In this document: piece by piece, positions 1-8,350 of the stretch
How positions within the stretch are numbered: position 1 is the stretch's first letter
Layout: each line of letters opens with the position of its first letter
Assembly (NCBI GenBank): GCA_963667515.2
Contig: CAXXXY010000005.1
Span: 1-64,000 of the forward strand
Direction of reading: 5' to 3'
DNA: 64,000 nt
Source: VYDC01 sp963667515
GTDB lineage: Bacteria; Chloroflexota; Dehalococcoidia; UBA2979
Notes under the pieces: generated by a model
Told to the model about the DNA's origin: nothing
Seen by the model: only the letters and a program-made list of their open reading frames with translations
Databases searched by the model: none
Program-made: the position numbers and the translations under genes

Positions 1-363
1 CGTGACGCGATCACGGCCTCGATCACGACGCTGCCCGACCAGCTGCGTCGCTCGCTTGCCTGGGACCAGGGAGCGGAGATGGCCCAGCACGCGCAGCTGC
101 GCATCGACACCGGCCTGCCGATCTACTTCTGCGACCCTCGCAGCCCCTGGCAGCGTGGCAGCAACGAGAACACCAACGGCCTGCTGCGTCAGTACTTCCC
201 CAAAGGCACCGACCTGTCCCAGCACTCTGCCGAGGACCTCGCCGCCGTCGCTCTCGCGCTCAACACTCGACCCCGCAAGACCCTCGGATGGAAGACTCCC
301 GCCGAGGCACTCAACGAACACCTACTCTCCCCTGCACAAGGCGGTGTTGCGACGACCCCTTGA
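1..363 (+). CDS. IS30-family transposase, C-terminal part (cut by window edge)
   Basis: The frame is open from base 1 and ends with TGA at 361-363. It matches roughly the last 120 residues of the 466-residue transposase encoded by the complete IS-A copies. It contains the second catalytic Asp (WDQG) and the catalytic Glu (NENTNGLL) of the DDE site. The first catalytic Asp and the helix-turn-helix lie outside the window, so integrity of the whole gene cannot be judged. Confidence 0.9.
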   Translation, partial: RDAITASITTLPDQLRRSLAWDQGAEMAQHAQLRIDTGLPIYFCDPRSPWQRGSNENTNGLLRQYFPKGTDLSQHSAEDLAAVALALNTRPRKTLGWKTPAEALNEHLLSPAQGGVATTP

Positions 364-370
364 ACCCGAG
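1..370 (+). mobile_element. IS-A copy 1 (IS30 family), right end only
   Basis: Right end of an IS30-family element cut by the window edge. Its terminal bases CTTGAACCCGAG match the four complete 1451-bp copies in this window. It is followed by CAG at 371-373, the trinucleotide that flanks every other copy. It lies within an IS-C orfB at the same codon where IS-C copies 2 and 3 are also interrupted. Confidence 0.9.
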
Positions 371-700
371 CAGTACACGTCGTGGGCCTTCGGGCACCGC
401 CTCCGCACCGCCGGCCTGCTCGGCTCGATGGGCCGGGTCGCGTCGGCTGTCGACAACTCGATGATGGAGTCCGTTCTTCGGGACGCTGCAGCTCGAGCTG
501 CTCGACCGCCGCAGCTGGACGACCCGGGCCGAGCTCGCCTCCCGCGATCTTCGAATGGATCGAGGGCTGGTATAACCCGCGCCGCCGTCACACCTCGATC
601 GGCGATCTCAGCCCCGTGGAGTACGAAAGGAGGCCCGCCGCCGCCGCGGAAGCGGCATGATGTCTACACGTGAACTGTCCGGAGAACCGGGTCAGGCTCC
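371..700 (+). pseudogene. IS-C copy 1, 3' end with broken orfB
   Basis: This is the right end of the IS3-family element IS-C, beginning at the CAG target duplicate of IS-A copy 1 and ending in the terminal repeat ...GGTCAGGCTCC at 700. The coding part (to TGA 658-660) matches the orfB C-terminus of the copies near 26.8 and 45.3 kb (YTSWAFGHRL, then HTSIGDLSPVEYERRP). Two extra C bases, in the tccgttc stretch near 468-474 and the cctcccg stretch near 538-544, shift the frame, so this copy is dead even apart from IS-A. Bases 701-776 after it show nothing I recognise. Confidence 0.85.
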
Positions 701-776
701 CCTCATCCACTTCAACGGCGAACGCTTTCTCGGGCCGTACCCGTAGCGGTGAGGAGGGGCTGGCCGACGGTGCGCC

Positions 777-940
777 GGCGGCGTCCGTCCCTGCGCCTTT
801 CGGACCGCGCTTCGCCGCAGGCTGCGCGGGCCGGCTGGCTCGCGCCCGCCGCGCGTAGACCGTCGAACGCGGGACCTCCCAGAGCTGGCAGACGCGGGCC
901 GTGCCGTAGCGGCGTCCGCTGGAGGGCGAGCTGGCCCGGC
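777..940 (-). pseudogene. IS-D orfB, 5' fragment
   Basis: On the minus strand this stretch is nearly identical to the first 55 or so codons of IS-D orfB (compare 7411 onward), including CQLWEVPRSTVYARRARAS and AAKRGPKGAGTDAA. It is cut at one side by the end of IS-E (941) and at the other by unrecognised sequence. Only a scar of the element remains. Confidence 0.8.
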
Positions 941-1055
941 TGTGCTACCAGAAAAACGTCATCCTGGCGTTGAGTTGACCCCGCGGGCGTCCATCTGAAG
1001 GCTGCTTCCTGCGTGGGCAGGAGGCTCCGCCATGCGAATGACCTGCCCCCGGTAT

Positions 1056-1892
1056 TCATACCACCTGCAGAGTTAGAGATTCCGCGTTCAGCACGGGCTT
1101 GCCCACCGCGACCTCGGGTGCCGGGGATCGGTATCCGAGCGATGAGTGCGGACGGATCTGGTTGTACTCGTTGCGCCACGTCTCGATCAGTACCTGGGCC
1201 TCGAACAGCGTGTCGAAGCGCTCGCCGTTCAGGTGCTCGTCGCGCAGCCGCCCGTTGAACGACTCGATGTAGCCGTTCTCCCACGGGCTGCCCGGCTCGA
1301 TGAAGAGCGTCTCCACATCGACGCGCGCCAGCCACCGCCGCACCGCCCGCGCCGTGAACTCCGGCCCATTGTCCGAACGGATGTAGCTCGGCGGTCCGCG
1401 CCTGACGCAGAGCTCGGCCAGCACGGCGAGCACGTCCTGTGAGCTCAGCCGGCGGGCCACCTCGATCGCGAGACACTCCCGGGTGTACTCGTCGACCACC
1501 GTCAGCATCCGCAGCTTGCGCCCGTCGGCGGTGTGGTCGAGCACGAAGTCGTAGGCCCAGACATGGTTCGGGTGCTCGGCGCGCAGCCGCACGATCGAGC
1601 CATCCGCGAGCCACAGCCGGCCGCGCTTCGGCTGCTTCTGAGTTACGCGTAGCCCTTCCTGCCGCCAGAGCCGCTCCACCCGCTTGTGGTTCACCTGCCA
1701 GCCCTCGCGGTGCAGCAGGGCGGTGATCCGCCGGTAGCCGTAGCGCCCGAAGCGGGTGGCCAGCGCCACGACGCGAGCGGTGAGCGCGGCCTCGTCGGCC
1801 GACTCCCGCGGGAGGTAGCGCTCGGTGGCACGGGCCTGCCCGACGACGGTGCAGGCCCGTCGTCCCGACACCGCAAACTGCTGCTGCATCAA
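1056..1892 (-). CDS. IS-B OrfB, IS3-family (IS407 type) DDE transposase
   Basis: Integrase-core protein of 278 residues. The rve domain shows the first Asp in HVWAYDFVLDHTADGRKLR, the second in YIRSDNGPEF, and the Glu in SPWENGYIESFNGRLRDE, the DNGPEF form typical of IS407-type enzymes. The N-terminal ALATRFGRYGYRRIT is the usual HTH_21-like lead-in. The first ATG gives MMQQQF, but the protein is probably made mainly as an OrfAB fusion by -1 frameshifting from orfA. It differs from the copy-2 protein by one visible residue (ETWRNEY against ETWHNEY), so both are probably active or recently active. Confidence 0.92.
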   Translation of the reverse strand: MMQQQFAVSGRRACTVVGQARATERYLPRESADEAALTARVVALATRFGRYGYRRITALLHREGWQVNHKRVERLWRQEGLRVTQKQPKRGRLWLADGSIVRLRAEHPNHVWAYDFVLDHTADGRKLRMLTVVDEYTRECLAIEVARRLSSQDVLAVLAELCVRRGPPSYIRSDNGPEFTARAVRRWLARVDVETLFIEPGSPWENGYIESFNGRLRDEHLNGERFDTLFEAQVLIETWRNEYNQIRPHSSLGYRSPAPEVAVGKPVLNAESLTLQVV

Positions 1893-1899
1893 CGTGACC

Positions 1900-1934
1900 G
1901 CCCGGCGGCGCTTCGCCGGGCTCAGAAGTTTCCC
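1900..1934 (-). promoter_or_regulatory. Programmed -1 frameshift signal of IS-B copy 1
   Basis: Read on the minus strand, orfA ends with the slippery heptamer G GGA AAC (1934-1928) in the correct phase, then UUC UGA. After a 6-nt spacer comes a perfect 8-bp hairpin, GCCCGGCG / CGCCGGGC with a 6-nt loop (1921-1900). The -1 frame is open from the slip site into orfB. The same layout occurs at 12006 and 17465. Confidence 0.75.
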
Positions 1935-2206
1935 CGGGAAAGCTCCCTGAGCATCGCGTTGTCGAGTGCCTGGTCCGCGACGATCTTCTTCAGCTGCGCG
2001 TTTTCGCGCTCGAGCTCCTTCAGGCGCTTCGCCTGGTCGACCTTCATGCCGCCGTACTCCCGCCGCCAGCGGTAGTAGGTCTGCTCGCTCACCCCCAGCT
2101 TGCGCACCACCTGTCCGACCGGCTGCCCCTGAGCGAGCCCCACCTCCGCCTCACGCAGCTTCCCGATGATCTCCTCGGCTCCGTACCGCTTCCGCTTGGC
2201 AACCAC
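1922..2206 (-). CDS. IS-B OrfA, helix-turn-helix protein
   Basis: Protein of 94 residues with the IS3 OrfA pattern. A helix-turn-helix (EEIIGKLREAEVGLAQGQ, then LGVSEQTYYRWRREYGG) is followed by a leucine-zipper-like coiled coil (KRLKELERENAQLKKIVADQ). It binds the element ends and supplies the N-terminus of the OrfAB transposase. The gene ends in GGGAAAC TTC TGA, the frameshift window. Compared with copy 2 it has PVGQ for PIGQ and VSEQ for VNEQ. Confidence 0.9.
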   Translation of the reverse strand: MVAKRKRYGAEEIIGKLREAEVGLAQGQPVGQVVRKLGVSEQTYYRWRREYGGMKVDQAKRLKELERENAQLKKIVADQALDNAMLRELSRGNF

Positions 2207-2338
2207 CGCGCTCCCCCTTCCCCGACCAGCGCAGCTCTCACTCTGCGACTGGATCGGTTCTCGGGGGGCAGGTCACGAACGTACCTTGGGTTACTGACGA
2301 ACGCGGTTCGAAGCGCGCTGCGATCAAAGCACGACCTG

Positions 2339-3309
2339 ATGCTCGAGAACCTGGCCTTCGGCAGCAGCTCGCCGTGCTGACCCGTCAGCGCGCTCGCACT
2401 CCAACGAAGCCAGCCGACCGTCTCTTCTGGTCGTGGCGCTCCCGGTATTGGCCCGGCTGGCGTTCCACCCTGGTGATCGTGCAGCCCGAGACGGTCATCC
2501 GCTGGCACCGCACGGCGTGGCGCGGGTACTGGACGTGGAAGCGCCGACCCCGACAGCCGGGCCGGCCGCGCATCAGCAAGGAGCTGCAAGGGCTGATCGC
2601 GAGGATCGCAACCGGGAACCCGCGCTGGGGCGCCGTCCGCATCCAGGGCGAGCTACTCGCGCTCGGCTACGAGGTGAGCGCGGAGACGGTGAGGTGCTAT
2701 CGGCCGAGGGCGCTGCGGCGTCCGCCGTCCCGGTCCTGGCGAAGCTTCCTCGCCAACCACCGCCCGCAGCTCTGGGCTGCGGACTGCTTCACCGTGCAGA
2801 CGCTCAGCTTCAAGACGCTGTACGTCTTCTTCTTCATCACGCACGCGCGCCGCCGCATCGTGCATTTCAACGTGACGGCACATCCGACAGCGCCGTGGGT
2901 GTGGCGTCAGTTGCTGGAGGCGACGCCGTGGGGGCAGCAGCCTCGCTATCTGATCGGGGACCGCGACCGCTCGTACGGCGGTGCCTTCATTGGCAAGGCG
3001 CGAGCGATCGGGATCAAGACGGTCCTCACTGCGGTGCGGCCACCGAAGGCGAACGCCAGCGCGGAGCGTGTGGTGGGAACGCTCAGGCGCGAATGTCTCG
3101 ACCATCTGATGATCGTGAATGAGCGTCACCTGCGACTGGTGCTGCGGGAGTACGTCGCGCACTACAACCACGTGCGACCGCACCAGGCGCTCGAACTGTG
3201 GGCTCCGGACGACCGGCGGCCACGGTCACCGCCCCGGAGCGAGGGCCAAGTCGTGGGTCGGCCGATCCTGGGCGGGCTGCATCACGAGTACGAGCGTCTC
3301 GCCGCGTGA
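2339..3309 (+). pseudogene. IS-E transposase (rve core), frameshifted near its N-terminus
   Basis: The long downstream frame encodes an integrase-core transposase. It contains VIRWHRTAWRGYW, PRWGAVRIQGELLALG, the first catalytic Asp in WAADCFTV, GDRDRSYGG, and the Glu in ANASAERVVGTLRREC. The expected N-terminus (MLENLAF, then QQLAVLTRQR) is in a different frame. One base is missing in ttcggcagcag near 2358. IS-B copy 1 separates the gene from its natural upstream region. Probably inactive unless the frame change is a recoding event. Confidence 0.75.
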
Positions 3310-3393
3310 CATTCGGGCAGACGACATTTTCTGGTAGCACAGCAACGAGGGCGAGGGAGACGAGCACTCGCGGGCTACCGGCGGGCTTCGCGC

Positions 3394-4564
3394 TCAGGGC
3401 GAATGACCACCAAATGACTTCGCCGTGTCCGAGTTCACGCGAACGGTGTATTGCACGCCCGGCTCGAAATCGGAACCCAGCGGGACGGTGGTCTCAACGA
3501 CCGGATAGTCGGCGGTACAGGCGACGAGTGGGTCGGCGACCTGATGGTGGGTGATCACGATGTCGATCCGGTTCGATTCGCTTCGCCGGACTTCGTAGCC
3601 GTTGAACTGGCGAACAGCCGCTGCCCCGAGGCATGCCGGAGACGACGCGCAGCTCGTAGTAGGGCGGCGCGCTTCCCGCTACGACGACCTCCGCGCTCTC
3701 GATCGGTGACTCGGCGATGAACGTGTCGCGAAGGTCGGGGGCGGGGAGGGTAAAGGTCGTCGTTTCGCGGCCGTTGGCGATGATCCGGTAGGTCTGGCCG
3801 GGTTCCAGCGGCGCCGTGATGGGGAGCACGGTGTCGAGTTTCACCACCTCCTCGGCGCAGGGGATCGCCCAGGGAGCGGAGGGCGGCTGCATCAGCGTCA
3901 CTCGGACGATGATGTCGCGGCCGTCCAACTCCAATCCCTCGCTGCCGGGCCGGGCACAGCCCTCGATGGTGGACTGGTAGTAGGCCACCCGCAGCACGGG
4001 TTCCTGCTCGTTCGGGATGAGGTTGGCCCACACGACGTGGACCGGGGCCTCGACCCAGGTCCGCCAGTCGGACCCGGCGCCGTCCTCTCCGACCAAGTCC
4101 GGCGGCGGCTGCACCAGCACCAGCAGCATGTCGACCTTGTCAGGATTGCCGTGGGTGATGACCTCATATGCCGTGTCGTTGGTGAAAGCGAGGCGGCCGT
4201 CGGACTCGATGATCTTGGCATGGATCGCATAGCGATTCCCGGAGTCGATGTCATCACGGTGGTAGCCGACGTTGAAGCGGATGGGGACTTGGCCGGGGCC
4301 GGTGATGGTCTGCCGAGCGATCAGCGGAGCGTGGGCGTCGGCGTAGGAGACGTCCCGCAGCTCGACAACGAGGGTCGCGCCCGGCGTGAGGGCCAGCCGC
4401 TCCCGGTAGGTGACCGTGCCGGTCACGGCCGCGTTGGGCTCGCGGCCCGATGGCACTTCCTTCGTCGCGTTGGCTGGCCAGGGCTCGATCTGGCAGGCAG
4501 CGGCGAGCAGGAGAATCCCGACGCTGAAGAGGGAACACACGGCGGTCTGGACTCTGGTCGGCAT
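3394..4564 (-). pseudogene. YbaY-like lipoprotein, single-base frameshift
   Basis: It starts MPTRVQTAVCSLFSVGILLL and runs through the lipobox LLAAAC, so export and lipid anchoring are expected. Residues about 45-150 match the YbaY/YscW-type lipoprotein fold: GTVTYRERLALTPGATLVVE, LIARQTITGPGQVPIRF. A second domain follows (YRIIANGRETTTFTLP). The gene is 1171 bases long, one base too many. A surplus base near 3612 moves the last 70 or so codons (FNGYEVRRSESNRIDIV ... VNSDTAKSFGG) into another frame, ending at TGA 3396-3394. The base composition is less GC-rich than the right part of the window, so it may have been acquired. Confidence 0.65.
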
Positions 4565-4673
4565 GCGGGCAACCTCGGCAATGAGGATCCAATGCGGTTC
4601 TAGCAGTGTGAACGCCCCCGGCGGAACTTGGTTCCGGGACTCGCGGCGCGGGCCGCGGAAGCCGATCAGCGGC

Positions 4674-4980
4674 CTACGTGGGAGCGGTGAGTCGCAGGGC
4701 GCCCGGCGGCCCGGCGGTCGCCAGGGGGTCGGCGAGGATGGCGGCCAGCGCCTCGGCTCCCTCGACGACGCGGTGGCCGGGTCGGCTGAACCAGGCCGAG
4801 GCGTCGACCGCCCAGACGGCGCCACGGATCACGGCGGGGAGCGCACGCCAGGCGGGGTGGTCCCAGAGCCGGCGCGCCTGGGCTGCGACCGCCTCCAACG
4901 AGAAGCCGCAGGGCAGGACGATGACCATGTCCGGATCGGCCGCCCGGATCCCTTCCCAGGTGCAATGGAAGGATGGCTCG
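4674..4980 (-). pseudogene. BtuF-like periplasmic binding protein, C-terminal fragment
   Basis: On the minus strand about 95 codons match the C-terminal lobe of cobalamin/iron-chelate binding proteins: GIRAADPDMVIVLPCGFSLE, then LWDHPAWRALPAVIRGAVWA and FSRPGHRVVEGAEALAAIL, ending in TAG at 4676-4674. The N-terminal lobe and signal peptide are missing because an IS3-family orfB begins near 4981. No partner permease or ATPase gene is nearby. The family assignment rests on sequence pattern only. Confidence 0.6.
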
Positions 4981-5537
4981 CGGGGGTCGAGCCGATCTGT
5001 CGCGAACTGCAGGTCGCCCCGTCGACGTACTACGCCGCACGGCAGCGCCCGCGATCGGCCCGTCGCATACGGGACGAGGCGCTGCAGGTGAAGCTGAGAC
5101 AGGTCCACGCCGAGTACTTCGGGGTCTACGGCGCACGCAAGCTCTGGCGCCAGCTCACGCGCGAGGGCATCCCGGTCGCTCGCTGCACCGTGGAGCGGCT
5201 GATGCGGGCGCTGAGTCTCTCAGGGGTCGTGCGGGGGAAGTCCCGACGCACGACGCTACCCGACGAGCACGCGCCCAGACCCGCGGACCTGGTGGAGCGC
5301 GACTTCCGGGCGACCACCCCCAACCGGCTCTGGGTGGCTGACCGCACCTACGTGCGCACCTCGTCGGGCTTCGTCTACGTCGCCTTCATCATCGACGTCT
5401 ACTCCCGCTACATCGTGGGCTGGCAGGCGTCACGTTCGCTGCACACCGACCTCGCGCTCGGCGCCCTGGAGCAGGCGCTCTGGAGCAGGCAGGGCCCCTT
5501 CGGCGGGCTTGTCCATCATTCCGACCGCGGCGTGCAG
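4981..5537 (+). pseudogene. IS3-family orfB, truncated at both ends
   Basis: The frame reads VEPICRELQVAPSTYYAAR, then FGVYGARKLWRQLTREGIPV, a first catalytic Asp in NRLWVADRTYV, and the second in LVHHSDRGVQ, where it stops. The start of orfB and all of orfA are missing. IS-A copy 2 is inserted in the CAG Gln codon of HSDRGVQ (5535-5537). Beyond IS-A only CAGTACC remains (6989-6995) before IS-D begins, so the Glu-containing part is gone. It belongs to a different IS3 subgroup from IS-B, IS-C and IS-D. Confidence 0.85.
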
Positions 5538-6988
5538 CTCGGGTTCAAGGGGTCGTCGCAACACCGCCTTGTGCAGGGGAGAGTAGGTGTTCGTTGAGTG
5601 CCTCGGCGGGAGTCTTCCATCCGAGGGTCTTGCGGGGTCGAGTGTTGAGCGCGAGAGCGACGGCGGCGAGGTCCTCGGCAGAGTGCTGGGACAGGTCGGT
5701 GCCTTTGGGGAAGTACTGACGCAGCAGGCCGTTGGTGTTCTCGTTGCTGCCACGCTGCCAGGGGCTGCGAGGGTCGCAGAAGTAGATCGGCAGGCCGGTG
5801 TCGATGCGCAGCTGCGCGTGCTGGGCCATCTCCGCTCCCTGGTCCCAGGCAAGCGAGCGACGCAGCTGGTCGGGCAGCGTCGTGATCGAGGCCGTGATCG
5901 CGTCACGCACCGCCTCTGCGCCGTGACCGGCCAGCGGGGGGCCGTTCTTGACGGTGGGTTGCTGTCCGTGGCCATCCATGCGGGGCAGGTGCAGCAGCAT
6001 GGTGAACCGTGTCGTGCGCTCGACGAGCGTGCCGATCGCGGAGCTGCCCAGCCCGAGGATCAGATCGCCCTCCCAATGGCCGGGAACGGCGCGGTCATCG
6101 GCTTCGGCGGGCCGCTGACTGATCATGATCTCGGGGCTGACGAACTTCTTGCCGCGACCGCGGGTTCGCGCCCTGGGCACCCGCAACGCTCGTCCGCTAC
6201 GCAGACATGCGATCAGCTCACGCCGCAGCGCGCCGCGACCCTGGACGTACAGGGCCTGGTAGATCGCTTCGTGGGAGATCCTCATCGACGCATCATCAGG
6301 GAAGTCGACCTGCAGCCGGTTCGAGATCTGCTCCGGGCTCCACGCCTGGGCCCAGCGTCGGTGCTGACGGCGCCCATGTCGACGGCCAATCCAGCGCACC
6401 TCAGGGCCGACCACCCCCACACCGTCGGGCCGGACGATCCTGCCTGACAGCCGTTCCTGAACGTAACCATGGAGCTGGTCGTTGCTGGCGAGCTTGGCGA
6501 CCTTGGGACGCTGCGCACGTCGGTCGGCATGCCACTGCGCCGTGGTCGCTCGATACTCCAGCTTGCCGCTATGTGTCGCAGCGTTCCGGCGTACCTCGCG
6601 TGAGATCGTCGACGGAGCCCGGCGGAGCCGGCGGGCGATCGCTCGGCCGCTTGCGCCTTGGGCGCGGAGGATGGCGATCTCCTCGCGCTCAGCGAACGAT
6701 AGGTAGCGCCCTAACAGCGGCGCCGGACTGGCTGTTGGCATGCCACCACCTTCACGGAACCAGCGTGCTCCGACGGCTGGAGACACACCGGCCGCCGCAG
6801 CGGCATCCTCGCTCGACAACCCTTCTGCGATCGCCAGCCAGAACCGTTGGCGATGCTCACGACGCGCAACCGGTGGACGGCCTGGAGACCGCATCGCCGG
6901 CCTTCCTGTCGCCTTCGCCGCCCACCCCGGTGACCTTCCCATCACAACCCCTCACCTCGAGGCGTTGCGATGACCACTTGAATCCGCC
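5538..6988 (-). mobile_element. IS-A copy 2 (IS30 family), complete
   Basis: Complete 1451-bp element. Read in gene orientation it begins GGCGGATTCAAG and ends CTTGAACCCGAG; these are imperfect inverted repeats of about 25 bp. It is flanked by CAG on both sides (5535-5537 and 6989-6991), a 3-bp target duplication. It lies antisense to the IS3-family orfB it interrupts. Confidence 0.95.
5545..6945 (-). CDS. IS30-family transposase (IS-A copy 2)
   Basis: Transposase of 466 residues, longer at the N-terminus than the roughly 380-residue IS30 prototype. An N-terminal helix-turn-helix spans about 30-65. The IS30-type helix-turn-helix at about 83-120 reads SFAEREEIAILRAQG and PSTISREVRRNAA. The DDE catalytic residues are Asp294 (HWEGDLILG), Asp368 (AWDQG) and Glu402 (NENTNGLL). 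The stop codon lies 7 bases inside the element end. It differs from copies 3-5 by HAD for HAE at residue 141. Nothing suggests it is inactive. Confidence 0.95.
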   Translation of the reverse strand: MMGRSPGWAAKATGRPAMRSPGRPPVARREHRQRFWLAIAEGLSSEDAAAAAGVSPAVGARWFREGGGMPTASPAPLLGRYLSFAEREEIAILRAQGASGRAIARRLRRAPSTISREVRRNAATHSGKLEYRATTAQWHADRRAQRPKVAKLASNDQLHGYVQERLSGRIVRPDGVGVVGPEVRWIGRRHGRRQHRRWAQAWSPEQISNRLQVDFPDDASMRISHEAIYQALYVQGRGALRRELIACLRSGRALRVPRARTRGRGKKFVSPEIMISQRPAEADDRAVPGHWEGDLILGLGSSAIGTLVERTTRFTMLLHLPRMDGHGQQPTVKNGPPLAGHGAEAVRDAITASITTLPDQLRRSLAWDQGAEMAQHAQLRIDTGLPIYFCDPRSPWQRGSNENTNGLLRQYFPKGTDLSQHSAEDLAAVALALNTRPRKTLGWKTPAEALNEHLLSPAQGGVATTP

Positions 6989-7060
6989 CAGTACCTCTCC
7001 CGGTCCACGGTTTTCATGGACACCTGATTGGGGCAGCCTGCCCCTGCAGAGGAGGTGTCC

Positions 7061-7414
7061 ATGCCGGGCTCAACACAGGGGACGAATGGGCGGAGCGAGC
7101 CGCGGCCGGAGCGAGGTCGCTTCTCGTCGCGACGCAAGGCCGAAGCGGTGCTCAGGCTGCTGCACGGCGAGGAGCTCGACGCCCTCTCGCGCGAGCTCAG
7201 GGTGACCGCGGCGACGCTGACGCAGTGGCGTGAGCGCTTCCTCGCCGGTGGGCAGGCATCGCTCAAGAGCCGGCCGGCCGATGACCGTGACGACGAGATC
7301 CGGCGCCTGCAGGCGAAGGTCGGCGCGATCACGATGGACAACGAGCTGCTGCTCGAGCGCGCGCATCAGTTGGAGGCAGGACTCCCTTTGGCACCTCGGA
7401 GGTCGAGGCGATGA
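7061..7414 (+). CDS. IS-D OrfA, helix-turn-helix protein
   Basis: Protein of 117 residues started at ATG 7061, chosen because GGAGGTG lies at 7051-7057. A helix-turn-helix (RRKAEAVLRLLHGEELDAL, then RVTAATLTQWRERFLAGG) is followed by a coiled-coil segment (DDEIRRLQAKVGAITMDNE). A slippery heptamer C CCT TTG at 7384-7390 is in the right phase for a -1 shift, and the shifted frame runs into orfB. The stop TGA overlaps the orfB ATG. OrfA is expected to bind the ends and to be fused to OrfB by frameshifting. Confidence 0.88.
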   Translation: MPGSTQGTNGRSEPRPERGRFSSRRKAEAVLRLLHGEELDALSRELRVTAATLTQWRERFLAGGQASLKSRPADDRDDEIRRLQAKVGAITMDNELLLERAHQLEAGLPLAPRRSRR

Positions 7415-8310
7415 GCCGGGCCAGCTCGCCCTCCAGCGGACGCCGCTACGGCACGGCCCGCGTCTGCCAGCTCTGGGAGGTCCCGCGTTCGACGGTCTAC
7501 GCGCGGCGGGCGCGAGCCAGCCGGCCCGCGCCGCCTGCGGCGAAGCGCGGTCCGAAGGGCGCAGGGACGGACGCCGCCCTCACCGAGCAGATCCGCGCCG
7601 TGCTCGCCCGCTCGCCGTTCGTCGGCGAGCGCGACCGCAAGGCCTGGGCGCGGCTGCGCCTGGCCGGCGTGCGCACCTCGAAGGGCCGGGTGCTACGGCT
7701 GATGCGGGCGGCGGGGCTGCTCGCCCCGACCCGCGTCGGGCGCCGCCGTGGACCTCGGAACCACGACGGCACGATCACCACCGACCGCCCAGACAAGCTG
7801 TGGGGAACCGACGCCACCGCCTGCCTCACCACCCGCGAGGGCAACGCCACGGTCTTCATCGCCGTCGACCACTGCGCGCAGCAGTGCGTCGGCATCCATG
7901 CGGCTCGCCCCGGCACGCGCTTCGAGCCGCTCGAGCCGCTCCGCCAGGGGCTGCGGGCGCACCACGGCGGCTACGGGCCGGGCGTCGCCGCCGCGCTCAG
8001 TCTGCGCCACGACCACGGCAGCCAGTACCTCAGCGACCACTTCCAGGGCGAGCTGCGCTTCCTCGGCATCCGCTCGAGCCCGTCGTTCGTGGCCGCACCC
8101 GAGGGCAACGGCTGCGCCGAGCGCTTCATCCGCACGCGCAAGGAGCAGCTGCTCCGGGTGGAGCCGTTCGAGACGGTCCAGCAGCTGCGCCTCGCGCTGC
8201 TCGCGTTCAAGGACCGCTACAACCAGAAGTGGCTGGTCGAACGGCACGGCCACCGCACCCCAGCCGCCGTCCGCGAGGCGCTCTCGCCGCGCACCGGGGC
8301 GGCCGCATGA
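7411..8310 (+). CDS. IS-D OrfB, IS3-family DDE transposase
   Basis: Protein of 299 residues. Conserved blocks are CQLWEVPRSTVYARRARA, AWARLRLAGVRTSKGRVLRL, first Asp in KLWGTDATACL, second in LRHDHGSQYLSDHF, and the Glu in APEGNGCAERFIRTRKEQL. It uses HDHGSQ where most IS3 enzymes have HSDRGSQ. Start ATG overlaps the orfA stop. The intact length equals that of copy 2, so it is probably functional. Confidence 0.9.
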   Translation: MSRASSPSSGRRYGTARVCQLWEVPRSTVYARRARASRPAPPAAKRGPKGAGTDAALTEQIRAVLARSPFVGERDRKAWARLRLAGVRTSKGRVLRLMRAAGLLAPTRVGRRRGPRNHDGTITTDRPDKLWGTDATACLTTREGNATVFIAVDHCAQQCVGIHAARPGTRFEPLEPLRQGLRAHHGGYGPGVAAALSLRHDHGSQYLSDHFQGELRFLGIRSSPSFVAAPEGNGCAERFIRTRKEQLLRVEPFETVQQLRLALLAFKDRYNQKWLVERHGHRTPAAVREALSPRTGAAA

Positions 8311-8350
8311 TTACCGCCAGCGATGTGTCCAAGAAACCAGGAGCGGTACA

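Larger units (their letters stand above)
1039..2275 (-). mobile_element. IS-B copy 1 (IS3 family, IS407 type), complete
   Basis: Complete 1237-bp element with terminal TGACCTGCCCCC inverted repeats. It is flanked by the 4-bp direct repeat CGAA (1035-1038 and 2276-2279), the length usual for IS407-group elements. It encodes orfA and orfB on the minus strand with a -1 frameshift signal between them. It is inserted into the leader of IS-E copy 1 and is the same length as IS-B copy 2 at 17124-18360. Confidence 0.95.
941..3341 (+). mobile_element. IS-E copy 1 (rve-type element), interrupted by IS-B
   Basis: The ends are inverted repeats: TGTGCTACCAGAAAAACGTC at 941 and, read on the minus strand, TGTGCTACCAGAAAATGTC ending at 3341. 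IS-B copy 1 (1039-2275) sits in the 5' leader between the left end and the transposase gene. No target duplication could be recognised at the outer ends. A second, shorter copy lies at 15341-16198. Confidence 0.75.
6996..8350 (+). mobile_element. IS-D copy 1 (IS3 family), complete or nearly so
   Basis: Element of 1355 bp. Imperfect inverted repeats are CGGTTTTCATGGACACC near the left end and, on the minus strand, CTGGTTTCTTGGACACATC at the right end. orfA and orfB overlap at ATGA. Flanks tacc and cgac do not match, so the copy has probably been through recombination: its left neighbour is a broken IS3 orfB and its right neighbour a broken IS-F. Confidence 0.85.

Noticed and set aside
5587..6447. 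A 286-residue frame antisense to the IS30 transposase, open in all complete copies
   Set aside because: It is the GC-rich shadow of the transposase; its residues are Arg/Gly/Val-rich with no domain, and its conservation follows from identity of the copies.
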